DNA of 64,000 bases from Chelonoidis abingdonii. Lineage: Eukaryota > Chordata > Testudines > Testudinidae. The DNA is taken from assembly GCF_003597395.2 (NCBI RefSeq), contig NC_133778.1, forward strand, positions 16,388,670-16,452,669, written 5' to 3'. The notes beneath the pieces are model-generated. The model worked only from the letters and a program-made list of their open reading frames with translations, was not told where the DNA came from and did not search any database. Position 1 is the stretch's first letter; each line of letters opens with the position of its first letter. Below, one piece after another: positions 1 through 12,312 of the stretch. Both the position numbers and the translations under genes were made by a program.

Positions 1-2864
1 AACAGAATCAAATACGGAACTGCTCGCCAGCTGATGTGTCTCATTCTTACCAAGCACAGCTCCGCTCTCAGTGAGCAGAAATTGTCTACAACAGTGATAC
101 TCAGACCCCGTGGTTCAGGAGCCAAATTAGTGCTCAACATTACCCAAAAGAGCCACAGTTATGTCAATTCCTTGTTTCATTTACTGTCGATCGATGGATC
201 TGTCTAATTCTCACAGCAAAATGACTGGCCAAGTAATCTACAATTGGTTAATATAGTAAAAGCATCCTGGTTGGTTAATAACTTAGATTGGTTAATAATT
301 AAATCACACGGTTTTAATATCGTGTGCTGCAAAAAGACCTATTAAAGAGCTATTGGTGGCTCCTGAGCTTCAGTCTGAGTATCACTGATCTACAATGACA
401 AGGTCTATCTCCAGAAACTCATATAGTGTCAGCCTAGGCCAGCAGTCTCCTGGAAGGAAAGAGCCACATGACGTCCAAACAGAAACTGCTGGTGGGATGG
501 GGGAATACCTCAACATCTTTATTACATGGGGTAAAGGTAAAGCGCTAGATTAGGAATTCACAATATCTATCACCCACATACTCCCCTAAATTGTTCAGTT
601 CTTTCGGGCAGAGTCTGTCTTTTTGTTCTGTCCTTATACAGGGCCGGGCAAACTGAGGTCCTGGTCTGTGAGGGATTCCAAGGCACTGCCACAATGCAAA
701 AAAATACATTATAATACCAACATATTTGTATTTATTTGTCATGCATTATGCTCACCTACGATACTCTAGAGGTAAGTCGTAATCCTACCAAATGTGCTTG
801 CACTGATACAATACGTAATCCTATTATGGGTGTTCTGCTATGTATTCATAAAAAAAAAAAAAAAAAAAGAACAGAAGCATAGACAAGCCAACCAATGCCT
901 GCTAGATTTCATGTAAAAATAGAGCATTATTGACAGCCAGGCTCTAAGACTTAGATGCATCTGGAGCAGTGGCAAAAAACCTGCAACAAACTAACAGCTG
1001 ATAGAACATCTGGGAAGCCAGCACATCTGTTTCCCCTAACAACACGCATGTACACACTTTCCAGGGCAAACCAACGCGTGGCCCACCAGGGAAACACTCA
1101 TCAAAATAAAAAACACTAACAGAAAAAGACGAGAATGCCGTGGGGTTACATCCAGCAATTCCTAATTCCACAGTAACCGGCACAGAAAAAGGCCCTCTGC
1201 CATCTGTCATAGTTTGGATCAGGAACCAAATGCCCTAGTGACATTTCCAATTATTATTTATTGACAGTCTCCCAATTTTAAAGAAATTCTTGATCAGGGG
1301 AGAATTAAAAAACCGTGAGGCCTGCACAGGCGTCTGCTATTGTGCTTCGAAGAGAAGGGTGCCTTGTAAATAGCCACAGGCAGCTTCTGTATAGCTTCAG
1401 CACAGGCAAAACTTAGTTTAACAGAGCTCCGTGGATGTGCTTTGTTATTGTGCCAGTGTAAAGACCCCAGCAAACGTTACACGGGTCCAAACAATGCTGA
1501 GTTATAGGCAGGCTTTTGAAAGCACAGCCTCGCTCTCGTGACTACAAAACTTGGCCTGCCAGGGACTAAAACGTTTAAATCAACACTGGCTGGCTGCTCC
1601 AGTTCAATTACAAGCAGGACTTACGGGATGAAATCTGTGGTTGGTGTTATACAAGTGTTACTTTAGATTAGCTGACCATAATGGTCCCTTAAAAAGCTAT
1701 GAATCTGTGAACATTTTGACAGCCATGACCACAGAATCAGCGCTAAGGCATTACACTCTTCGGCAGCATAGGTATAGGTATAGCGACTGGCTAGCTCATG
1801 AACATTTTTCCCACCGGAAAAGTGTCAAGGTTAGAAAAACTTGGTGAACGAAGGAATTTCCAGATTTAGTCTCTGAATCTGCGCTCTGATAATAGGCTGA
1901 GCACTGAGGCCAATGCTTCTATCTGCGTGAAATGGGCCGGGTTGACGCATGCCATCCATGTCCTGTGGCACGTACCATGCACTGCTTGGCTGGGGCACTG
2001 CGAAAACTAGTTCCAGGCTGGTAGCCAATGGGCTGCCCATTTTATGTCCAGAAAAAGGCAAAAGCTGGATCTTATTTTGCCTCTGGTCGCTGTTTAGACT
2101 CTCCTGGGGGTGTGCCTGGGAGGTCAGCTGTGGCTTGAAGGCAGAGCAAGAGCTGTCCCCTGCACAAGCAAAGGAGGGGAAGCTCTGGGGAGGACCATGG
2201 CTTACCCAAGCCTACCCAGAAGGTGGTGGATCATTAGGGGGTCAGTGCTGTGAGTCCCTCCCCCTGCCCCCGAATTGCTGTCAGGGTCCCTGCTGATCCC
2301 CGCAGTCAACAATGACTTCCTAACCATTTCCCAGCCATGCAATCTGGTGTTTCCCGTTAGCTGGCAGTGGAGGATTTGGCCATATCTCTTAAACACACTG
2401 TGCACACAATGGGGACATGCCACTTTAACAGCATTCTGTCAGTTGATGATGGTGCAATTGGCCCATGTCATCAATGGCTGTATGCACAGCTTTCAACAGG
2501 AGCAGGAAATTAAACTACTATCACCACTCCTAGGCTACAAAAACTGCAGGGGATAGTTTGTATTAAAATGACAGCCGAGAAGGGAGAAACCTGATCCCAT
2601 GCTCAGCCCCACTCGCTACAATCAACATGCGGTAGCTGTGCAACAGGGCCAGTTAGGAAAGAACCCGCCACCAGCCAGATCACTGCAGTGCGTTCAGGGG
2701 GTGGGGGTGGGTGCGTATTATTTATTTATGTAGTTTGATTGGCAACAGAGGCCCTCACCTTAGGCTGGATTGCATACACGTAATTTATGACATACAATTC
2801 ATACAAAAAGTCAGCTCAACCCAGCTCAGCTCAACAGCCTTCCCCCTCCCCACAAGAAGCAACC
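1..2864. other. Intergenic, no gene seen
   Basis: No open frame here resembles a known protein, and none has splice-bounded conserved blocks. The longest frames are about 115 codons and overlap one another on both strands, as random frames do. A run of 19 A lies near 850-868. By synteny this side of FZD5 faces PLEKHM3 in human (established knowledge), but no PLEKHM3 coding exon was recognised. Confidence 0.6.
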
Positions 2865-2993
2865 TAGGGTGACCAGATGGCCCGATTGTATAGGGACAGT
2901 CCTGACATTTGGGGCTTTTTTTAATATGGACTCCTATTACCCCCCACACACATGTCCTGTCCCCATTTTTCACACTTGCTATCTGTCACCCTA
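2865..2993. mobile_element. Short hAT-like MITE (TAGGGTGAC family), copy 1
   Basis: A 129-bp element bounded by inverted termini: it begins TAGGGTGACCAGAT and ends ATCTGTCACCCTA. It is flanked by an imperfect 8-bp target duplication, AAGCAACC at 2857-2864 and AAGCAACT at 2994-3001. An 8-bp duplication with short inverted termini is the hAT superfamily signature. There is no coding capacity. A second copy lies downstream of FZD5 at 16780-16905. Confidence 0.75.
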
Positions 2994-3001
2994 AAGCAAC
3001 T

Positions 3002-4771
3002 GAATACCAGAATATAGTATTTAAAAAAAATAAATGCCCCTGAAAAGCTCAGCTAACCTCCCACAAACTAGGCTAGGGAAGATGCCTGCTAGAAGGGTGG
3101 GACTGAAGGGCCACACTTGTTTCATGTGCCTGATGGGGGGGGGGATTCAGCTTTGCACAGATTTCCAGCAGCTGCACCATAGCCTTTCCTGCCATATAGG
3201 GAGTACAGCCAGGCAGCGGGAGGGGAGCTGAGAGATTACCATGACCTTTGTACCAAGGCTGTGGTGTGATTGCAGTTACAAAGCAAACACTGGTCACTGC
3301 TGACTCACCCTGGCTCCAACACCTTTCCCCCCAGCATTACTTCCTGATGATTTTGCCAGGAGATGGGCTAGGTTGGGGGCCATGAAACGTGTCAAAAGTC
3401 CTGGGGCCCTGGTGGGGGGAGGGAGCGGCAGGATTTAATCTAATGGCTGTGAGTGGGCGTGAAAAACAAGAACTGGGGAAAAGGCCATTCTGCTGCCTTT
3501 ATGAAGAAGTCCAGATTACGAGGTGCACGAGACCCTGAACTCCATAAACACCACCCTTGTTCGCCAACACCCAGACATAGGCCAAATTCTCCAGACACGT
3601 CAGAAGGGAAAAGGAGAGAAACAGACTCGAAAAAAAAAAAATCTCTCAGTTCCATCCATCTCCACAGGAGAGCTTTGTTCGCTTTTCTATTGCTCTTCTC
3701 TGGTTCTGGGCTAGTTGTTGACCACCTGTGCGAGCTGTCGCTTCCCACAAAAAAGCCACACAGCCCCACCTGCGAGTGAAACAACAGCATGGTTAAACTG
3801 GGGCCCAGCAACACCCCAAGCGGCACTGCTGTGGAGGGGATTTTCGAGAGCGAGAGGTCTGTTTGGTGGAGTGGGGGAAGAGTTAAAATTCCTAGAATAG
3901 ACACGGAGGACAAAGGCACACGTTGAAAGGGTAATAGGGTAGACAGCACCTTAACCTTTTCACTTCACTGCCTTCTTGTGCGCCTTTGCGCTCAGCCAGG
4001 CTGCTTCAAACCAATCGCCTCAGCATTGCTACTCGGCGTGTTTATGAGCAGTCGACTGATGGAGCGTTGTGTCTTTTCCCAGCTGTGCACCTAGGGCAGC
4101 GAGGGTTTCAATAAGCAGCATGTAATACGGGATGCAGCAGTGGAGTGAGCTTTTTAAAGCAGTTTTTGCGTCATGTGCAGTGTTGTTTTGTTTGGGGCAT
4201 GACTTAAAAGTTATTGACAGATGCAGCAACACAGTTCCAATTCCCCTGCCCCTCCTTTTTGCAGGCTAATCAGACAGGCTGTCCATTGGGCTCAGCAGAA
4301 TTGGGCCTTGTTAGTGTTGGTCAGGGGCCCTGGAATAGGGCAGGGCCAAGGGGCTATGGCCCTCCCACTTTTGGAAGCGGACAGGCCTGACACCCCCCTC
4401 ACCCCCAGCCAAGCCAGAAGCTGGAGCCCAGCTGGGGTAAGAGCAGCCCACAGAGCCCAAGCAGCTGTGGGGAGCCACAGCCCCTCCACATGCCCAGGGA
4501 GGGATGGCCTGAGAGCAGCCCCTGGCCAATATTTCCACCTCCTGGACCCCTGCCCAGGACAGGTGGAGGGGCCGCAGCTCCCCACAGCCCTCGCGTACTG
4601 TTGGCTGGCTGTGCAGGACCGGGAGCGGGGAGGGTGTATCGCTGGGCGGAGGAGGCGTGAGGCAGTCACATGTCTTCCCCTTTAGAGTGTGTCCCTACAG
4701 TACGGGGAGGCACGTGTCGTCTATGCAGCTCCTGCTGGCTTCAGGTCAAGCTGGGACACCTGTGTGGAAGA
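3002..4771. other. Intergenic, no gene seen
   Basis: This stretch contains an A-rich tract near 3630 and a GC-rich block at about 4320-4660 that looks repeat-derived, although its family was not identified. The 169-codon minus-strand frame at 3440-3949 has a plus-strand frame of similar length opposite it and no recognisable domain. Confidence 0.5.
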
Positions 4772-5047
4772 CTCAGGGCTTGTCTACATGTAAAACACTA
4801 CAGGCAGCGCAGCTGTAGCCTTTCGCTGTAGACACTCGCTGCAGCAACAGCAGGGCGAATTCTCCCAGTGCTGTAGTTAATCCACCCCCCCCCCCCCCCC
4901 AAGAGGCAGTAGCTAAACCGACGGAAGAATCCTTCTGGTGCCCTAACACTACCTACACCAGTGGTTAGGTCAGCGTAACTACACCGCTCGGGCGTGTGGA
5001 TTTTTCACAGCTGAGTTGACCTAACTTTTGAGCAGAGACCTGGGCTC
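4772..5047. mobile_element. MITE of the GTCTACAC family, copy 1
   Basis: A repeat starting GGGCTTGTCTACATG, with internal blocks shared with copies at 8101-8389, 11488-11716 and 59580-60745. The shared blocks are a CTGCAGCA-rich start, a 'gaggcagtagct' block and a 'gtggatttttcacagctgag' block. It carries a run of 16 C at 4885-4900, which marks a slippage-prone site. It is non-coding and the right boundary is approximate. Confidence 0.6.
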
Positions 5048-5054
5048 AGTCACA

Positions 5055-5157
5055 AGGTATTAGGCACAATACAGGAGTAGCCAGATGGAATCCTCTGGCC
5101 AGGTATGATCAAGCGACATGATCTAATGGGCCCTTCTGGTCTTTACAGCTATGAATT
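5055..5157 (+). mobile_element. CR1-type LINE 3' tail fragment
   Basis: The segment around 5118-5157 (tgatctaatgggcccttctgg followed by an 'agctatgaat' end) matches the typical 3' end of CR1 LINEs, which finish in ATTCTATG-like octamers. Only the 3' end is present, as is usual for 5'-truncated CR1 copies. The family is recalled from memory, so the subfamily is unknown. Confidence 0.5.
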
Positions 5158-5591
5158 TGCACTACACAGCTATGAAGCAGGGCTACGAGACTGTGCCATT
5201 GGTTGTGTTTTGAATTTCAACATTTATCTGCACCCCCCCCACTGCTGTGCGCCCCGTGTTAGGGGCAGCTGCATTGAATGGTGGAGGGGTTAGTTGGGGC
5301 AGCTTGGCAGCGCTGTGCCTGTGATCGGAAGGGAGGTACCGTGAGCAATCAAGTCTGCCTTATTTCACTGCTGAAGTGTGCAGGCTGTGCCAGTAGAGAT
5401 GTCTTTGTGCCATGGGAATTGTCAGCAGGCCGGGGCCATACATGACAATGGGCTTGGGGGAGGGGGCTCAGTGAGGGTAAGCGAAGGCAATGGCTCCGAA
5501 GGACTCCTCTGGGCAATGTGAAAGCGTGGTTACATTTAGCGACGCGGGGGTGATTTAGCTGACGTTGGAGTTTGAATGTAGGTCAGGTGTA

Positions 5592-5771
5592 CAGGACCGG
5601 CTCTAGGCACCAGCAAACCAAGCACGTGCTTGGGGCGGCACAATTCCAGGGGCGGCATTCCAGGTTGTTTTGGGTTTGGTTTTGTTTTTCCTTTGGCAGT
5701 AGCTCTCTCTGAGATTTTTTTTTTTTTTTTTTTTTTTGCTTGGAGCAGCCAAAAACTCAGAGTCAGCCCTG
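5592..5771. mobile_element. Non-autonomous hAT element (CAGGGCCGGCT family), copy 1
   Basis: A 180-bp element beginning CAGGACCGGCTCTAGG and ending GAGTCAGCCCTG. The ends are imperfect inverted repeats. The flanks CAGGTGTA (5584-5591) and CAGCTGTA (5772-5779) form a 7/8 matching 8-bp target duplication. A long T run (about 5717-5737) sits inside. The same family, in better condition, is inserted in a SINE at 11948-12207. Confidence 0.7.
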
Positions 5772-6446
5772 CAGCTGTAGGTAGCTCCTGTTTGCTCTGC
5801 TTGACCTACACCCATGTTTTGCCTTAACAAGGAGAAGGTGTCAGTATCTCAGTGTTCAGGCACTCTGTTCCCAACATGTTCTGCAGCATCTAGGAGGGTG
5901 TAATGCTGCTCTATGCGTTGGGGGCAGCTCTCAAAGAGGGCAGAGTTAAGGTTACACAGTAGGCGTGGCAGGTACTACGTATTTATTGGTTTGCAGAGAT
6001 TTACGTTTAGCTGATCTCCACATTCTCCGAAGGGCACAAGGCAGCACCAGAGAAACAATGAAATTATCAAGCTTTTCATTTCCTAGGATTTTTTTTTTTT
6101 TAAATAATTTCTCCACAGCCCCGTGCATCACAGCCTGGGCTTTCCCCCTGCACTGCCTCTCGCTCCTTGGCAGTGATTGCCCCAGCCACCGAATGCACCG
6201 GCTGCGTATAGGTCCCTTCATTGCCCCAGCGTCATCTCCTAGTCTTGTGTTTCTCTGCCAGACGAGGCAGGAGGCAGCAGGACTGAGGAGCTGGGGAGAG
6301 GCTGAAGGAAGAGTGCTGGGACGAGCATGGGGTCCGTGGGGCTGTTTTGTGCAGGGAGAGAACAGAAATGGGGGGGCCTGGATCTGGGGGTTTTGGAGAG
6401 GATGGAGATTAATCCCCCAAACACGTCCCACTGCATAGCTCGCTCC

Positions 6447-6700
6447 TCCCCTCCTTTCCACCTCACTCTTCCTTGATCCAACACCTCCCACCCAATCCCC
6501 TTAACTACTCTGACCCTGCACACCCCCCGACTGCTCCAACTCCCCCAACAGGCCCTTTGTCACACCGACTGCCCTGCCTAACCCCCTCCCTGCCACTCCG
6601 CACCCCCCTACATACGCCCCCACTGCCTCAAGCCCCTTCACTCACTCACACACCAGCTCCACCCTCCTCCTTGCACCGCATGCCCCTAGTAAGCCGGTTA
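6447..6700. repeat. Pyrimidine-rich low-complexity tract
   Basis: A strand-asymmetric C/T-rich run of short 'ctgcc..aacccc'-like units, followed by a purine-rich stretch to about 6770. It resembles the tract inside the hAT element at 42835-43516 and may be a worn internal piece of the same family. The overlapping proline-rich plus-strand frame is a composition artefact. Confidence 0.45.
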
Positions 6701-8100
6701 GGGCTGTGGGGAGGTGGGGGAGGGGCTGTGCAGAATGCAGGAGGAGGCAGGAAGGGGCAGGGGGTGGAGTGGCAGACCCCCTGCCCCTGATCTAGATTTA
6801 GAGCACTACGAATAGCCATCTTTTAAACAATCAGCGCCTTGCCACCTAAACGAAAGCAGAGCGACCACTCCGCTATCATTTTCATTCAAACAAATTTTCA
6901 GTGTGAACATTTAAAGGAAGATTCCTTTAATGATGCAAAGAGTGAGAGAAAGAGTCTGAAAGATTCGCAACTATCTAGTGCTCCAACTTGGAAACTGGCA
7001 TAGAGCCAGTACTGAGCGTAAAGCAACACCCTGGCCATTTGGTGAAAACCTTTCAGGATCCTGCGCGGCTTGCTGAGTAAAACACAGATCCTACTCTTGT
7101 CTTGCACGTTGAGCTAGGATTTTTTAAAGTTGTTTTTAATTCGCTCTTGCTGCTGACGATCCCTGTATATGTCATTATTGGCTTCAACAGCAAGACCCTA
7201 ATCCTACCCACTCTTGCTGATTCACCAACACAAAGCACGGGGGTGGGCTTCATGGTCGGGGCAGGGCCAAGCACCTGGTCAAAATCCTCATAGTAGGGGC
7301 AGGCTGATGGGGAGCGTCTTGATATGCTGTTGGCATCGTCTGCCTTGCGGTACATGCCCTCTTCCAGTTTTGTATTCTCTTCCTGCACTGGATTGCCATT
7401 TGCTTACTCCCTGCTTCCTCCAGTTGCAGAGGTGCAGGTTTGGGGTATGTCTCCCAGAACCATGCTGCTAACTGAACCAACACCAGCACTCCGCCAGGAT
7501 ATGGCTGAGCGTCACTGGCCAGCCAGCAACACGCTGGGGTGAGGATCTCCCAGACAGCAACTCGGCTCTAGCACTGTTCGAGTGAGTGAGCTGTGCAGAG
7601 GTAGAGCAGGATGCACGGAATGAAGGGTTTGAACGCTGAGCACCTGTATATCAACCAGCAGCTGGCTCATGGTACAGAGGAAGCCAGCGGGTAGAAAAGC
7701 AGGAAGAGACAGCCCTCAAGGAATTGTGGGAAGGCAATGGAGGATTATCACAACCCTAGCTCTGTAAGCTGGGCTTCAACTCGATCCACACTGGAAGGTG
7801 GGTGGGTTAGAGCTCACCATAAACTAATACCTGGGTTCTAACTTATACCCCAAGCCAGGTAAACAGCCCAAGTTCAAAGCACATATAGACCTGGGTCGAA
7901 GGGTTTTGTGTGTGGACAGCAGAGGAGTTTGAACTAAAACCTGAATAAGAGCCTGAGTGAACTCTCACACCCTAAGCCACAGCAGATCCCTGGAGGATTT
8001 TGCTGGGGGTAGGATGATCCTCAAGGTAGTGCAGAGTCACTGTAGTTCCTCTTAACCACCCCCGCTGCTGGCTTGAGGGCACAGCGGGGCAATACAACTC

Positions 8101-8389
8101 TGGCTATGTCTACACTGAAAACACTGCAGTGGCACAGCTGTAACAATTCAGTGTAGACATTCACTGCAGCGACGGGACGGGCTCTTCTGTCAGTGTAGTT
8201 AAGACACCTTCCCCAGAGGTGGTAGCTACGTGAATGGAAGAATTCTTCCCTTGACCTAGCGCTGGCTATGCCAGGGATTAGGTCAGTTTAATTACGCCAT
8301 TCAGGTGTGCGGATTTTTCGCACCCCTGAGAGATTTAGCTGTGCTGTGTTCTAATTTAGCCCCCCAGTTTTCAGTGTAGAGCAGCCCTG
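8101..8389. mobile_element. MITE of the GTCTACAC family, copy 2
   Basis: A near-complete copy. The left end reads GGCTATGTCTACACTGAAAA and the right end reads TTTTCAGTGTAGAGCAGCCC, which are inverted versions of each other. Internal blocks (a 'ggtggtagctacgtg' segment, a 'ggattaggtcag' segment and a 'ggatttttcgcacccctgag' segment) match the copies at 4772, 11488 and 59580. There is no coding capacity. The target duplication is not clear. Confidence 0.65.
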
Positions 8390-9329
8390 TGGCTGCACTG
8401 GCATGTTTGGAGAATCCGCTCACCTTCTGGAGAACTGGTATAAACAGCGCACAAAGGTAACAACAAACTGACCAGAAGCTGCTGATAATGAAGTGAAATG
8501 AAAATCCCCACTTGCTTCAGTGCCTTTCATTGGAGTTTCACAGCTCATCCTGTTCCCTGCCTCGACAAATCCCATTGTCATTAACAGCCCAGGAGGTGCT
8601 AAGTGCTGTTCATTGACAATGATTAGCACCTCCTCCTTCTCCTGCTGCTTTCCCTGCTCTGACAGGCTTTGTGTACCTTGAAAGCTGTAGGACCAGCTCC
8701 ACTGTTATTCTAATACCAGGGCAGCTCCACTGGGGCTGGGAACGGTGGGAGCTGTGGCTGCCGGTGTTTTTACCAGCCTGTCACCTCGATCTACAAGTTT
8801 AGTCAGTCAGGCAGTTTTTCCTACCAGGATCAGATGAAATGGGGTCTGATCTCCCAAACACGGCTTTTTGATTACTGAAAACTGCTGAGGTGGACTTCAG
8901 TGGTGAATTCATAGACATATTCTGCCACCTGGATAGACAAATAACTTCATGATTCCAGTGCAATTGTTTCTCTAAAACTGCAAGCCAAACAAGACAATAT
9001 TTTCCAGCTGGTGCCCAGCGGGTACATGCGCTTGCATTTGCACATGTGGGCAGTATTTGCATGTAATGGGGTCACCTACCTGCTCCTTTGCTCCCACAAT
9101 GCTCTCAAAACACAGGCAAATACCAGTTTGCATGTGCAAACACTCAGATCAGCGGGCATACCTCTTCCGCCTGCATCTGATCATTCCGTCCTAAGTGAAT
9201 GAAAGTGACAGCTGAGCGTGTTCCGGGGGTAGGGGTGGGGAACAGGGGCTCACAATTAATGGATTAAAATCCCTCGGCTGCATGGAATTTAATTATTTTT
9301 CATTGTTAACAATAACCAAGAAATATACA

Positions 9330-9554
9330 AAATAGGATACCTCAGCCCAACTACCAATGGAAGTGGTAGATTCTCCATCTCCCGATGTCTTCTGATCAAA
9401 AGTGGATGCCTGTCTGGGGACCATGCTTCAAGTCAGACACAAGTTATTGGACTCAATCCAAGGGTAACTGGATGAAATGCAGCTTGCGGCACGCAGGAGA
9501 TCAGACTGCCTGGTCCCTTCTACCCTTAAACTCTGTGAATGTATGAATGAATCA
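9330..9554 (+). mobile_element. CR1-type LINE 3' end fragment
   Basis: The segment ending '...ggtcccttctacccttaaactctgtgaatgtatgaatg' has the standard CR1 3' terminus with short tandem octamer-like repeats. It is 5'-truncated and has no reverse-transcriptase coding. The left boundary is a guess. Confidence 0.55.
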
Positions 9555-9555
9555 G

Positions 9556-10649
9556 CTTTCCTGGAGGCAGCAACATGCTTCACTTCACTATTGCTTCACT
9601 CCCCCCCCACGTCCTCTCCCATACCACTCAGTGCCTGACTTGGTCTTTTCATGCCTGTGTAGTTTTGTTATTTAGCTGATCCAATGCTGCAAAAACCCTC
9701 ACTCATACATGCAGTCCTTAAGGTTTTGCAGATCTCAGGTTGCCAGATGATTATTTAGATTACAATCATGACTTGAGACCCATTGTGTTAGACACTGTAA
9801 GAACCCACAACAAAGAGCTAGTCCCTGCCCCAAAGAGCTTACAGGCAGCATTCAATGAGAGGCAACAGACAGACGAGGAGACCACAAGCAAAGAATGAGC
9901 CAATAATGAGGTTGTAAGCACTCTAAAGATGGGACCTGGTTGCTTTAAATCCCTGCTAGCACTGATTTAAAAAAAAAATTCACCCAAAAGGGGACCAGTT
10001 TTTTGCAATCCCCTCCCTCCCTTTTTTCAGCCAGCTGCAATAGCTGCAAATTGCCATTTACACCAAAGGTTGTGTTATCAGTATTACAATACTGACGATA
10101 AACTGCATTCAGTTTTGGAATGCTCAAGTGGCTGCAACATGAAGGAATCATAGAATCCGCTTAGACACCCGCCATATTGAAATGAATAGAGAATATCCTT
10201 TCTCTGGCTGCTAACGCTCCAAAACTCTAAATTCTGTAATCATCTTCAAAAATTCTAGGAAAAGGAGCTCATTCTTCCAGACATCAGGCTTGTTAGTGTC
10301 TATAGAAACAGACTGGTTTCTTCCCTGTTAAATGCTATAGGACGTGTCTATAAGGAGCAGTGAGCTTGATCTTGAAGAAAGAGATATAACAGACTTGTCT
10401 AGTCCACTTTCTAATATGTTAAGCACTTGTATAAGTAAGTATCAACTGATTATTTTGTGGTAAAGTGGCCATTTTACATGTGGACGAAAAAATACCACTG
10501 TTATTACAGGACAGCAGTTATTAATGCTTAGCTTGGTGGCTAGGCCCTGAACGTGCAACTATTTATGCACGTGCTTAATACTACACACCAGTGCTCCCTT
10601 TGAAGTCAATGGAACTAGTTCCAGGTGTAAAGTTAAGCAGCTACTGAAG
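9556..10649. other. Intergenic, no gene seen
   Basis: AT-richer sequence with no convincing coding frame. Short phrases near 10600 and 10930-11010 (such as 'tttgaagtcaatgg' and 'gggattcacaaaggtattt') recur in other reptile repeats as I remember them, so old transposon debris is likely. Confidence 0.4.
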
Positions 10650-10905
10650 TACATGTCTACGTACAGACTTGTACTGATTTAGCGAATGGTAAGGTGTTTA
10701 AATTGATTTTGCTAAACTGGTGCAATCCGGTCTGTAGGCATTCTTAGGTCAGTTTAAATCTGGTTTCTTTTGATTTAGTGTAAATCAGTAAACCAAAACA
10801 GGGTTAAATTAATGTAGGGCCTTGCACTGCTTTCAAGAAATCGATTTAAAAAAATCCAATTTTAGCAAAACTGGTGCATGTTTTGTGTGTAGACAAGGGC
10901 TAAGC
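10650..10905. mobile_element. Fold-back MITE, degenerate
   Basis: The left end has 'acatgtctacgtacagac' and the right end has 'gtgtgtagacaaggg', which are imperfect inverted termini. Both halves also contain a 'ttttgctaaactggtgca'-like block in opposite orientation (near 10710 and 10860). It is non-coding and worn, and the boundaries are approximate. Confidence 0.45.
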
Positions 10906-11487
10906 ATTTGCAGAATCAGAGCCTTGTAGGTGGGATTCACAAAGGTATTTAGGCACTTAACTCCCATTGACTAGTTGGGAATTAGCACCTAAGGTGACAG
11001 GCACCTTATAACTACAAGACCTGTGTTCGTTATCGTATATTGATTATAATATGGATGAGATACTATGAACCAGGAGCTGGCTTCTGTTTTGAAAAAAGAT
11101 CAGCAATTTCTTGGTTCTTCATGCCACTCGTGGAGCTGGATGATACAGCTGAGTGACGCTGCGTGGGGCAAGCGTCCAGCCTGTGGTAACCAGGAAGGTG
11201 ACCACGGATATTTCCCCTATATACATAGGACCCAAGGTGGGCCAATACCATGGCTGCTGTCCCCTGGTGGTACAAGCGTGGTGGAACCAGGAGAAACTGC
11301 TGACAGTTTCTGCATGCAAGGGTGCTCTATTGCTACTCCGACTAAAGCAAAATAGTCTAGAAGGAGAAGGGATGGGATGTCGGAATCACAAGGTGCACCC
11401 CGGTTCATCACATGCTTTCTCTGGGTTGATGAGCTGGTCTCCAGGGCAATCCCTGGGCACTAGGCCCAGGGTTTTGTAATCAGGAGG

Positions 11488-11716
11488 CTCTATGTCTATA
11501 CTAGAAAGGCTGCAGCAGCACTGCTGTAGCATTGACACTTACAGCAACCGAAGGGGTTCAGCCTCTCCGGCAGGTGGCAGCTAGGTCAACGGGAGAATTC
11601 TCAGCGCTCTCTACACTGATCAGCTTACATCCGTCTCTCAGGGGGGGTGAATTTTTCGCAACCCTCAAGCGGCGTAGCTGGATCAACCTAACCTGCTAGT
11701 GTAGCCCTGCCCTTAT
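11488..11716. mobile_element. MITE of the GTCTACAC family, copy 3
   Basis: It starts CTATGTCTATACTAG and ends near 'gctagtgtagccctgcc'. It shares the 'gcaggtggcagctaggtcaacggga' and 'gggtgaatttttcgcaaccct' type blocks with the other copies. It is degenerate and has no open frame. Confidence 0.55.
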
Positions 11717-11867
11717 TTTCTCTGGAAAAACTAATTGGGTGGGATTCTGTCATACTATCTACTCTCTCCTAGGAGGGGAAATAATATGGGATGATCCACC
11801 TCCCATTGAAGTCAATGGGAGTTTTGTCATGGTCTCCAATAGGCGCCGGATCAGAGCTTGTGTCTGG

Positions 11868-12312
11868 GGAAGGGATAGCTCAGTTGTTTGAGCATTGGCT
11901 TCCTAAACCAAGAGTTGTGAGTTCAATCCTTGAGGGAACCATTTAGGCAGAGCTGGCTTTAGGAAGTGCAGGGCCCAATTCGAACAGTTTCGACGGGGCC
12001 GGCAAGGAAGACCAAAAAAAACATATGGGGCTTGTACTCAGCGGGTCCTTCGCTCACTCCAGATCTGCGGCTGCACTGAAGGACCTGCTGCCAAAGACCT
12101 GGAGCGCTGCCAGGTGAGTAAAAATTAAAAAGGCGCCTCTAGCCAGGGAAGAGATTCTCACCGGGCACGGGGCCTGATTTAGTGGAATTGGCCTATAGCC
12201 GGCCCTGCATTTAGGGATCGGGGGCAAAAATCTGTCTGGGGATTAATCCTGCTTTCAGCAGGGGGTTGGCCTAGATGATCTTCTGAGGTCCTTCCAACCC
12301 TGATATTCTATA
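11868..12312 (+). mobile_element. tRNA-derived SINE with CR1-like tail, interrupted by a hAT insertion
   Basis: The head (11868-11939) carries a pol III A box (TAGCTCAGTTGTTTGAGC) and a B box (GAGTTCAATCC). It continues after the insertion with the tail 'gcagggggttggcctagatgatc...ccttccaaccctgatattctata', a CR1-like 3' end that lets the SINE borrow CR1 reverse transcriptase. This is the architecture of the tRNA-SINE family of cryptodiran turtles (family knowledge). The element is split at 11948-12207 by a hAT copy. It is a retroposon, not a functional tRNA gene. Confidence 0.8.
11948..12207. mobile_element. Non-autonomous hAT element inserted in the SINE
   Basis: A 260-bp element starting CAGAGCTGGCTTTAGG and ending CCTATAGCCGGCCCTG; these are inverted repeats of each other with few mismatches. 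It is flanked by a perfect 8-bp target duplication, CATTTAGG, at 11940-11947 and 12208-12215. Removing it restores a continuous SINE. It has no coding capacity. It belongs to the same family as the copy at 5592-5771. Confidence 0.85.

Noticed and set aside
3440..3949. A 169-codon minus-strand open frame
   Set aside because: No recognisable domain, an equally open frame on the other strand, and no splice or promoter context.
11868..11940. A tRNA gene with A and B boxes
   Set aside because: It is followed by a CR1-like SINE tail and lacks a full cloverleaf acceptor stem, so it is the head of a SINE.
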